A stretch of DNA of 12,378 nt from Chloroflexota bacterium. GTDB taxonomy: Bacteria > Chloroflexota > Dehalococcoidia > Dehalococcoidales > UBA2162. The stretch's first letter is position 1. Each line of letters begins with the position of its first letter. Shown here in pieces: positions 1-5,097 of this stretch. The stretch spans positions 1 through 12,378 of the forward strand of contig JACPSA010000084.1 in NCBI GenBank assembly GCA_016193545.1, written 5' to 3'. Below the pieces are notes generated by a model. That model ran no database searches. It was given only the letters and a program-made list of their open reading frames with translations, and was not told the origin of the DNA. The translations under genes were made by a program, and so were the position numbers.

Positions 1-17
1 ATGGTCTCGCAATGACA
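1..17. repeat. Cut-off end of a REP/MITE-like repeat
   Basis: Positions 6-17 read CTCGCAATGACA, identical to the right terminus of the element at 4953-5090 and to 286-297. The rest of this copy lies outside the window. Its role is unknown, and it is called only from the shared 12-mer. Confidence 0.5.
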
Positions 18-83
18 CTCTCACTAAAATAGGTACTATTCGGTTTTGGCTCGCCACCGGCCCTCGCCACAGGTGGTTGTGTC

Positions 84-155
84 GTCATTCTGGCGAAAGC
101 CAGAATCCAGTCAGACTACCCTACCCTCTGGATTCCGTGTCAAGCACGGAATGAC
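84..155. repeat. 72-bp double-hairpin REP-like element
   Basis: The outer ends GTCATTC (84-90) and GAATGAC (149-155) are inverted repeats. Inside are two perfect 8-bp stems. ATTCTGGC pairs with GCCAGAAT across a GAAA loop (87-106), and ATTCCGTG pairs with CACGGAAT across a 5-nt loop (132-152). TCCAG/CTGGA match near the centre. This is the typical shape of a non-coding palindromic intergenic repeat, mobilised in trans if at all. The open frame across it at 46-384 is not a gene. Confidence 0.75.
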
Positions 156-215
156 AATTCTCGGACAGCCTGAATTCGTACTCGTTCCGATTATCGTCAG
201 AGTGAATGAGTCTTT

Positions 216-297
216 GAGATTGCCACGCCTGCGTGCCGTAACGCACTTCGGCGTGCAGGCACGTCGTCCTTCTGCCGAAGGACTTCTCGCAATGACA
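216..297. repeat. REP/MITE-like repeat, right half of the 4953-5090 type
   Basis: This copy shares ATTGCCACG (219-227) and the terminus CTCGCAATGACA (286-297) with the element at 4953-5090. Between them are different hairpins, including GTCCTTC/GAAGGAC across a TGCC loop at 266-283. The left inverted terminus is not recognisable, so it is probably a partial or diverged copy. It ends about 10 bp beyond the stop codon of the unknown gene at 308-1093. Confidence 0.6.
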
Positions 298-307
298 GTG
301 GAATCAA

Positions 308-1093
308 TCAGCCTCTTGCCAGCGCGGCAGTCGGTACATTGTTCGATTCCAGCTTGGAGTCAGGCTCTTCTGACTGCCGGCTAAAGCCGTTGCACTTCAG
401 CCAGTTGAGCGCCTTCCGGGTATCGCTGGCGACCCTGGCTTTATCAGAATGCTTGAAGCGGTACTGGAATAGCCAGTAGCTGAACTCTTTAAGCTCGGTT
501 AAGGTAGTGGTCTTAAGTTGTGGGTAACCCTTATCCCGCCGGAAGCGCCGCAGCAGGATAGCTTTGGTGGCGCCGTAGATTCGGCGGTAGGCTTCAGTGG
601 TAGTGTCCGGTGCCTTATAGTTGCCGGAAGCCCGCTTCTCCTTGCGTACCTCGGCCTGTACTGCCATGATTAAAGCCTCCTCCACGGTCACGCCGTAAAA
701 GTAGTTCAGATATTGACGGTACTTGATGCTGCCAATCAGCTCCTTGAATCGTCTTTCCGGCAGGTCGAGCGGCGGTTTGCCGTGAAAAAGGAGGGCGTTT
801 TTTTCGTTGTCGGGCAGCCGGTCGTCCACCGCCTGGCACAGGCGTTCCGCCAGCAGCAGCCAGTCGAAGGCTTCGCCGGCGATAAGGTAGCGGTAGCGGC
901 GCCCGTTATAGATTTCCTCAGCCGTATCCCACCGCCCGATAGCCTCCAGCAGGGCGATATACCAGTGCTGCCCACCGGCGATTGCTTCTTCCAGGTGTCT
1001 GATTGCCTCAGCATTGACTGGAGAAGCGATAGCAATTTCGGCGGGCTTGCTCGCTGTGGCTTGACGGGTGGGGCGTTGACGCTGCTTAATCAT
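308..1093 (-). CDS. Unknown 261-residue protein coupled to a Pol X N-domain gene
   Basis: I do not recognise a family. The frame is open for 261 codons and the protein is soluble, rich in charged and aromatic residues, with no signal peptide or membrane helix. The N-terminal 25 residues are basic and look disordered (several Arg/Gln/Lys near the start). The middle carries many Tyr, Arg and Leu residues suggesting an all-helical fold, and the last 25 residues look disordered. Its ATG overlaps the stop of the upstream helix-hairpin-helix gene in an ATGA (1090-1093), so the two are very probably translated together. The partner carries a DNA-binding domain, so a role in DNA transactions is possible, but nothing in this protein shows it: there are no DNA polymerase palm or PHP motifs. 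It is the last gene of the minus-strand series in the window. Confidence 0.72.
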   Translation of the reverse strand: MIKQRQRPTRQATASKPAEIAIASPVNAEAIRHLEEAIAGGQHWYIALLEAIGRWDTAEEIYNGRRYRYLIAGEAFDWLLLAERLCQAVDDRLPDNEKNALLFHGKPPLDLPERRFKELIGSIKYRQYLNYFYGVTVEEALIMAVQAEVRKEKRASGNYKAPDTTTEAYRRIYGATKAILLRRFRRDKGYPQLKTTTLTELKEFSYWLFQYRFKHSDKARVASDTRKALNWLKCNGFSRQSEEPDSKLESNNVPTAALARG

Positions 1094-1365
1094 TTTTTGC
1101 TCTCCGCCATCTCGGCTTTCAGCTTCTCATAAAATTGAAGGTGTCCGGTAGTGACCAGTTCGGTAATCTTCTTGGTGATGGCCTCGCCCACCCCCGGTAT
1201 TTCCTTCAACTTGCCTTCCTTAGCCAGTTGCTCCACGGCTACCAGCGATTGCTCGATAGATTTAGCTGCCTTCTGGTAAGCCCTTATCTTGAAGATGTTG
1301 TTCTTCTTGAGCTTGAGCAGCTCGGCAATATCATTGAATACGGCGGCGATTTCACTGTTGGTCAT
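1090..1365 (-). CDS. Stand-alone DNA polymerase X N-terminal (8-kDa, helix-hairpin-helix) domain protein
   Basis: The 91 residues match the start of bacterial PolX. The opening MTNSEIAAVFNDIAELL and the following IRAYQKAAKSIE are typical of the 8-kDa domain, and a helix-hairpin-helix follows at about residues 53-74 (core IPGVGEAITKKI). In Pol beta this domain binds gapped DNA and has dRP-lyase activity. The lysines at about 65-66 fall near the Pol beta lyase lysine region, but activity is unproven. The protein stops where full-length PolX would go on to its second HhH, fingers, palm and PHP domains, none of which are here. The ATG is set by homology; only a weak AGG lies upstream. The stop overlaps the start of the next gene by 4 nt. 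It may be a free DNA-binding domain or the relic of a longer PolX, and the intact coupled frame favours a working small protein. Confidence 0.85.
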   Translation of the reverse strand: MTNSEIAAVFNDIAELLKLKKNNIFKIRAYQKAAKSIEQSLVAVEQLAKEGKLKEIPGVGEAITKKITELVTTGHLQFYEKLKAEMAESKK

Positions 1366-1397
1366 TTGGCACAGACCTAATAGTCTTCTTGCTTGAC

Positions 1398-1610
1398 TCA
1401 GGGGACTTTCTGTCGCCGTGTTACTTCATAGGCGATACCTTGCGGTTCAGTCACGTGTTGCGAAGCGTCTAACACTTCAAGAGAGATGATTCTTCCGTCT
1501 TTTCCGTAATCGATGATTAAGCCTTCCCGAAGTTCGTCACTCTCTGCAACAGGCTCGTCCCGGAACAGAAGGTTTAAGGTATCCGTATCTGGGTCATAAA
1601 TCACTTTCAT
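1398..1610 (-). CDS. DUF2283 protein, putative antitoxin
   Basis: The 70 residues beginning MKVIYDPDTDTLNLLF match the DUF2283 family, whose members open with a beta-strand 'YDxxxDxLyI' pattern and a later 'IDYGKDGRIISLEVLDAS' segment. The frame is open further upstream, but this ATG is preferred because AAGGAG lies about 7 nt before it and because the family starts here. The gene begins one base after the stop of the DUF4258 gene, with its ribosome site inside that gene, so translation is probably coupled. DUF2283 and DUF4258 genes often occur in pairs and are treated as a type II toxin-antitoxin candidate with DUF2283 as the antitoxin. That role is by association, not proven here. Confidence 0.85.
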   Translation of the reverse strand: MKVIYDPDTDTLNLLFRDEPVAESDELREGLIIDYGKDGRIISLEVLDASQHVTEPQGIAYEVTRRQKVP

Positions 1611-1611
1611 C

Positions 1612-1878
1612 TTAGCTCTCCTTAATCCAGTACTTGTCGATTTTCGAGGTTTTATAGGCAGTGACCACGAAAAGCATATTACCTCTTTCCTCACAGACTA
1701 CTCTCAAAAGCATTTCTCTGTCCACAATTGAGTCGTAGTACTTACTTTGACAGATTTCACGCTTCTTGTTCAACCTTAGCGTTTGCTCAGGACTTTGCGC
1801 AACACCTCTTACCATCTCTTCTGAAAGTTGGCGACGAACTATCTCAAATCGGACGTGGTCGCTAAGAACTATGTCCAT
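1612..1878 (-). CDS. DUF4258 protein, putative toxin
   Basis: The 88 residues look like DUF4258: an N-terminal 'VLSDHVRFEIVRRQLSEEMV' helix, a central 'QSKYYDSIVDREMLLRVVCEERGNMLFVVTAYKT' beta-sheet, and an Lys/Tyr-rich end. The fold is related to the RelE/HigB-like and BrnT-like small RNases, and a toxin role is inferred from the paired DUF2283 gene one base downstream. The length is normal for the family. The ATG is chosen by family alignment; there is no clear Shine-Dalgarno upstream. Its first codons overlap a short frame that begins as a copy of the helix-hairpin-helix gene start (1890-1925), so the module's upstream edge lies on a recombination junction. Confidence 0.82.
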   Translation of the reverse strand: MDIVLSDHVRFEIVRRQLSEEMVRGVAQSPEQTLRLNKKREICQSKYYDSIVDREMLLRVVCEERGNMLFVVTAYKTSKIDKYWIKES

Positions 1879-1889
1879 AGCAAAATCAT

Positions 1890-1925
1890 ATCATAAAAGA
1901 CGGCGGCGATTTCAGTGTTGGTCAT
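1890..1925 (-). pseudogene. Relic copy of the start of the Pol X N-domain gene
   Basis: The 25 bp at 1901-1925 match 1341-1365, the first codons of the helix-hairpin-helix gene, with one mismatch, and weaker similarity continues to about 1891. Read on the minus strand it encodes MTNTEIAAVF, against MTNSEIAAVF in the intact gene, then leaves the family pattern and stops within 20 codons. It has no ribosome site. The two copies are exactly 560 bp apart in direct orientation and bracket the DUF4258/DUF2283 module. Confidence 0.65.
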
Positions 1926-2139
1926 GGTGGCTGATTCTATCTCTTATCCAATCCCAGTCAGGGTTACCGTGGTCAAAGAAAGACTTAATGTTATCCTTCA
2001 ACCACTCGTAATAATCATCTTCTACGTAAAGGCAAAAGGTCTCAACCAGCTTATCCTTCGGAATATCATCAGGAATCTCCCAGTCTCCCCCCTCAAACTC
2101 CCCATCCAGAAATTCTCCAACAACCTGTCTGTCTAGCAT
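1912..2139 (-). CDS. Small, very acidic protein of unknown function beside the restriction-modification genes
   Basis: The 75-residue product has 21 Asp/Glu against 7 Lys/Arg, with many Trp, Tyr and Phe residues. It shows no membrane segment and no motif I recognise. AAGGAG sits about 7 nt before the ATG, which supports real translation. It starts 35 nt after the methyltransferase stop in the same direction and is probably co-transcribed with it. The last four codons (including Asp-Gln-His) and the stop lie inside the duplicated helix-hairpin-helix gene start, so the original C-terminus may have been replaced by rearrangement. The charge suggests a DNA mimic or a partner of a basic protein, but that is only a guess. 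Confidence 0.62.
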   Translation of the reverse strand: MLDRQVVGEFLDGEFEGGDWEIPDDIPKDKLVETFCLYVEDDYYEWLKDNIKSFFDHGNPDWDWIRDRISHHDQH

Positions 2140-2174
2140 GTGTCTCTCCTTGAGTTTAAAGTTAGCTGTGTTAT

Positions 2175-3104
2175 CTACTGTTTCTTTACTTTACCAGTTC
2201 GAGGCTTAGATTGCTTCATTCCAGAACGGCTGGCATTGTATTCCGTTCGCTTGTCCAAAAGCAGACTTTGAGCCGGTTGCTTCTTAACACTCCGAAATGT
2301 AGGGCTTTCCGTAACGATGCGAGTTCTCTTGGCCATTCTTTCTGCAGGAAAGGGAAACTCCGTGAGCATTCTGGACGTCTTCAGTCTTTGCTCAGCAATC
2401 TCACAATACTTCTTAGAAATATCGATGTGAATGAAATGTCTTTCTATCTTGTCAGCTACAACCGCTACGGTGCCGGTACCGCCGAACATATCTAAAACAA
2501 TATTATTTTTGTAACTATAGAATTTGATTAGTCTGTAAATTAGCTGTTCCGGAAAGGGCGTAGGATGTCCCCTGCGTTGTGATTCAGGAGGGATGTACCA
2601 GAAGCCGTCAGAAAATCTCATAAACTCATCGGCCGTGATGTCAGCGTCTTGCTTGTTCCCCTCGAGAGTCCAGGAATCTTTATTGAAGACAAGGACATAT
2701 TCCCAAGAAGGAACAATGTGAGGGTTCGATGGGGCTTTCCAGCTTCCCCATGCCGTTCTTCTTCCCATAGTTTGCTTGTACCAAAGAATCTCAGTACGCA
2801 TTATCATCCCGATGCCCCTAAGTTGGTTAGAGAAATCATGGTGTATTGGCCTGAAATTTTTTATGCTGGTAGGAGCAATATTTAGAGCGAATCTTCCACC
2901 GGGAACCAAAATACGTTTTGTCTCAACCCATACTTTTCTCATCCAGTCTAAGTAATTATCATAAGCGAGACTATCGTCATGATTATCATATTCAATGCCT
3001 AGATTATATGGTGGTGAAGTAATCGCTAGGTGAATGGTATTGTCAGGAATCTGGCGCATCACTTCAAGACAGTCACCGCAGACAATCTTGTCCCAAAATT
3101 CCAT
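2175..3104 (-). CDS. Type II DNA methyltransferase, beta class, probably N4-cytosine
   Basis: The enzyme transfers a methyl group from S-adenosylmethionine to an exocyclic amino group of a DNA base, protecting the host site from the neighbouring nuclease. Catalytic motif IV is TSPPY at residues 29-33, and the SAM-binding motif I is DMFGGTGTV at about 205-213, preceded by motif X (HPTPFPEQLIYRLI, about 180-193). The order IV, target-recognition region, X, I is the beta arrangement. The SPPY form is usual for N4-cytosine enzymes, though some N6-adenine enzymes share it. The region between about 100 and 175 should set specificity. A basic tail after about residue 250 has no motif I know. AGGAAG lies about 7 nt before the ATG. 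It follows the nuclease gene by 12 nt in one operon, and its DNA looks richer in A+T than that of the housekeeping genes, which suggests acquisition by transfer. Confidence 0.93.
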   Translation of the reverse strand: MEFWDKIVCGDCLEVMRQIPDNTIHLAITSPPYNLGIEYDNHDDSLAYDNYLDWMRKVWVETKRILVPGGRFALNIAPTSIKNFRPIHHDFSNQLRGIGMIMRTEILWYKQTMGRRTAWGSWKAPSNPHIVPSWEYVLVFNKDSWTLEGNKQDADITADEFMRFSDGFWYIPPESQRRGHPTPFPEQLIYRLIKFYSYKNNIVLDMFGGTGTVAVVADKIERHFIHIDISKKYCEIAEQRLKTSRMLTEFPFPAERMAKRTRIVTESPTFRSVKKQPAQSLLLDKRTEYNASRSGMKQSKPRTGKVKKQ

Positions 3105-3116
3105 TTTTATAGCTTC

Positions 3117-3827
3117 CTATACTGGGATTTCTGTTTTCCAATACCGTAGGTCTTTCACCAAGTCATCTAATGGTCGTACACTGTGGCAATACTGTGTATG
3201 ATAGGGAATGGCCGGGTCATCAAATACGATTGAGCTAATACCTTTCTCAATATTACTTAACTTTAGTGATATATCGGCGTCTAATCGAGGGTCCTGGTCA
3301 TTCTCGTATCTTTTTGCTAGATACACTCTGTCACTGAAGCTTTCAAGCAGTCGGCGAGCTGCTGTAGCCTCTTCGCATGATTTACCCAATTCGCTAGCCT
3401 TCGGTTTATAAATATCTCTATCTTCGGTAACGACTACATATGGAATATTAGAACTCAGTCTGGTAAGTAGTCCCCAAAAAGCCGCTTCTGTATGGCGGGC
3501 ATGGAAAGATACCTTACAGTTAATAATGGCTAACAACCTCCATTGCTGACCAAACTGGCTTGGTCTGATGAGTGCAAACAAGTCTAAGTCAGGATAATCT
3601 GTAAGTTGACTCTGGTTACAGCGACGTTTTACTGGTATTCGGGTAAAATCCATAATTTGAAAAAGATTTTTCTTATCTGTGATAAACTTCTTAAGTTCTG
3701 CTTCCTTAGCACGTGTAACGACAATATTATCCGTTCGCAAGAAGCTGTTAAGAATCTTTGCCACTATGCGTTCGAAAGCTGCCCCACCCAACGTTTTGAG
3801 AGATTGTGCTTCTTTGTCTGTAGTCAT
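3117..3827 (-). CDS. Type II restriction endonuclease, possibly BsaWI-like
   Basis: Its place 12 nt before a beta-class methyltransferase marks it as the cognate nuclease. The 236 residues carry a PD-(D/E)XK-like core: Glu19 in an N-terminal helix, PDLDLF with Asp80 and Asp82, then a hydrophobic strand ending IINCKVSF with Lys105, followed by Glu114 in the next helix (ARHTEAAFW). An Asn in place of the usual acidic residue before the Lys, with a Glu placed in the following helix, recalls the CCGG-cutting enzymes (Cfr10I/NgoMIV/BsaWI group), where the metal-binding acid has moved. I lean to the BsaWI family, which recognises WCCGGW, but only by recall of the pattern. The ATG at 3827 is preferred to a GTG at 3836 because the GGAAGG ribosome site is well spaced only for the ATG. 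The DNA is A+T-rich by eye. Confidence 0.82.
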   Translation of the reverse strand: MTTDKEAQSLKTLGGAAFERIVAKILNSFLRTDNIVVTRAKEAELKKFITDKKNLFQIMDFTRIPVKRRCNQSQLTDYPDLDLFALIRPSQFGQQWRLLAIINCKVSFHARHTEAAFWGLLTRLSSNIPYVVVTEDRDIYKPKASELGKSCEEATAARRLLESFSDRVYLAKRYENDQDPRLDADISLKLSNIEKGISSIVFDDPAIPYHTQYCHSVRPLDDLVKDLRYWKTEIPV

Positions 3828-3842
3828 AGTTACCACCTTCCT

Positions 3843-3879
3843 GTGGCAGTGTTTGCATTTTTTGCCGTCTGCCGCAGGG
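3843..3879 (-). pseudogene. Frameshifted fragment of a SEC-C zinc-binding motif
   Basis: This 37-bp stretch matches the 3' end of secA (5107-5142) with three mismatches and one extra base. On the minus strand it reads CCC TGC GGC, then an inserted A within the serine codon, then GGC AAA AAA TGC AAA CAC TGC CAC. That is the CGSGKKYKHCH pattern of a SEC-C motif with Tyr changed to Cys and the frame broken. It has no start of its own. It lies between the PIN toxin gene and the endonuclease gene and may have come from secA or from another SEC-C protein gene. Confidence 0.6.
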
Positions 3880-3895
3880 ATAGAGGAATTAGTTA

Positions 3896-4351
3896 TCAGA
3901 CTGACTTCTTGTCCTTATGTTCCCCCACCCATTTTACCCGCTTATTGCCCTTCAGCCGAAGGGCTTTAACCAGCTTTCTATCCAGCGTCCAGAAATCACA
4001 GTCCTCAAGCTCGGCTACCGCCAGGTACTGCATATCATAACATACCGGCAAATTGAATTCCTTAGCCAGCTCCCAGGCTAACCGGTAGACCATTATGCCA
4101 TCCACAATTCGAATCGGGATACTGGAATAGAGCGAAAATGCCTCTTCACCCTCTTCCTGTGATAGCCTTTTGAAAAAGACCTCTTCACGGAGGACAGAGG
4201 TCACTTCAGCGTGAAACATCGGCGGACCTATCATCTCAACCCCGTCGGCTAGCCATTGTCGGCGTAAGGCATCCGCATATTCGTCTTGCTGGATGCGCAA
4301 TAGCCAGGTGACCGCCAGGCTAGCATCAACGCAGACTCTTTCGAAGTTCAC
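3896..4351 (-). CDS. PIN-domain (VapC-like) ribonuclease toxin
   Basis: PIN toxins cut RNA with Mg2+ held by three or four acidic residues. Here the expected acids are Asp9 (VCVDASLAV), Glu49 (FHAEVTSVL), Asp106 (VCYDMQYLAVAE) and Asp124 (FWTLDRKL), so the active site is complete. With the GTG start at 4351 the product has 151 residues. That start follows GAGAGGG at a workable distance and puts the family's opening strand at the N-terminus; the upstream ATG at 4396 would add 15 residues unlike the family. The gene overlaps the end of the HTH antitoxin gene by 26 bp and is therefore translated from the same message. The likely action is growth arrest or tRNA/rRNA cleavage when released from its partner; the target is not visible from sequence. 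Confidence 0.9.
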   Translation of the reverse strand: MNFERVCVDASLAVTWLLRIQQDEYADALRRQWLADGVEMIGPPMFHAEVTSVLREEVFFKRLSQEEGEEAFSLYSSIPIRIVDGIMVYRLAWELAKEFNLPVCYDMQYLAVAELEDCDFWTLDRKLVKALRLKGNKRVKWVGEHKDKKSV

Positions 4352-4841
4352 GTATCCGTCCCTCTCGAGATTTTCTGACCAGGGCTGCCGCGTCAATCTC
4401 AGGATAGCCCCTCGCCCTCAGCTTGTTGCGGAACCGAATCGCCCGTTCCAGGAAGTCCTCTTTCTTTTCGGTTTCAGTTTCATATTTCATGGGTGTATTC
4501 TCCGGCAAACTTAACTCAAGTTCATTCAGGCGCTCCTCGCGCAGTTTCTCTATTGTGCCCACAATCTCATCTTCGGTAAAGTCTCTGCCCGTTCTGGCGC
4601 GTATCCTTTCCCTGAGACGCTTGAGTCGTTTAGGAACCTCAAGCCTGTGCTCTGTATCATATTGTACCGTGGCTGTCTCCCGGCAATAGCTGTCAAGGTC
4701 AGCCTTCTTGATGAAAAGCTGGTTACCCAATTTTTCGGCGGGTAACTTCCCGGCCCAAATCCATCTGCGGACGGTTTCCATATTGCGCCCGCATTCTCTG
4801 GCCGCCTCCCTGACAGTGATTAGATTGGTTTCTTTGGTCAT
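4326..4841 (-). CDS. HTH (excisionase/MerR-like) antitoxin-regulator paired with the PIN toxin
   Basis: Residues about 7-53 form a winged helix-turn-helix of the excisionase type: LITVREAARECGRN, then METVRRWIWAGKLPAEKLG, then a wing and an 'IKKADLDSYC' end. The rest (about 60-171) is highly charged and helical, as expected for a region that dimerises and wraps a toxin. It lies directly upstream of and overlaps the PIN gene, the usual antitoxin-first order. GGAGGGG about 8 nt before the ATG is a strong ribosome site. A TTGACA-N17-TATAAT promoter and a perfect palindrome at the expected transcription start lie just upstream, which points to self-repression by this protein, alone or with the toxin. 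At 171 residues it is longer than most VapB proteins because of the DNA-binding domain. Confidence 0.85.
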   Translation of the reverse strand: MTKETNLITVREAARECGRNMETVRRWIWAGKLPAEKLGNQLFIKKADLDSYCRETATVQYDTEHRLEVPKRLKRLRERIRARTGRDFTEDEIVGTIEKLREERLNELELSLPENTPMKYETETEKKEDFLERAIRFRNKLRARGYPEIDAAALVRKSREGRIRELRKSLR

Positions 4842-4862
4842 TCTATCCCCTCCATTGATGTA

Positions 4863-4877
4863 GTTGTAGTCTACAAC
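4863..4877 (-). promoter_or_regulatory. Palindromic operator of the PIN toxin-antitoxin operon
   Basis: GTTGTAG and CTACAAC form a perfect 7-1-7 inverted repeat. It covers the expected transcription start (about 7 nt beyond the -10 box) and lies between the promoter and the antitoxin start codon. Binding by the HTH antitoxin is inferred. Confidence 0.6.
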
Positions 4878-4880
4878 AAT

Positions 4881-4909
4881 ATTATAGCGGGGTTTGTGCC
4901 GTTTGTCAA
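4881..4909 (-). promoter_or_regulatory. Consensus sigma-70-type promoter for the PIN toxin-antitoxin operon
   Basis: On the minus strand TTGACA (4904-4909) and TATAAT (4881-4886) are separated by exactly 17 bp, a full match to the consensus. The message would start near 4874 and carry a leader of about 33 nt with a strong ribosome site. It may also serve the restriction-modification genes further downstream, since no strong promoter is seen in front of them. Confidence 0.8.
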
Positions 4910-4952
4910 CTTAGCGACAGATATTGTTCTATTTGTATTTGGTTGGTTCCAT

Positions 4953-5090
4953 TGTCATTGCGAGACCATTCCGACGAAGTCGGAAGGCGACCTGCTCGTC
5001 GTCCCTTCTGGACTTTGGCAGGCGAGAGCAATCTGGGCGGGGCGAAACCCCTCCACCCGGATTGCCACGGGCTTTGCCCTCGCAATGACA
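4953..5090. repeat. 138-bp MITE/REP-like element with perfect 12-bp terminal inverted repeats
   Basis: TGTCATTGCGAG (4953-4964) is the exact inverse of CTCGCAATGACA (5079-5090). Inside are further hairpins: TTCCGAC/GTCGGAA across GAA (4969-4985), a GGGGCGAAACCCC stem near 5037-5050, and GGGCTTTGCCC near 5069-5079. There is no coding capacity and no clear target-site duplication. The right end stops 7 bp from the secA stop codon. Copies of its right terminus occur at 6-17 and 286-297. Confidence 0.75.
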
Positions 5091-5097
5091 CAGAGAA

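Noticed and set aside
1..307. CRISPR array
   Set aside because: The repeats are palindromic, of different kinds and not regularly spaced with unique spacers; no cas genes are near.
46..384. 112-codon plus-strand frame over the left repeats
   Set aside because: It runs through hairpin repeats and into the 3' end of the unknown gene on the other strand; its composition follows the palindromes and there is no ribosome site.
1611..1694. Upstream extension of the DUF2283 gene to 1694
   Set aside because: The added 28 residues are a shifted reading of the DUF4258 gene end; AAGGAG and the family start both favour 1610.
3828..3836. GTG start of the endonuclease at 3836
   Set aside because: The GGAAG ribosome site would touch the start codon; spacing suits the ATG at 3827.
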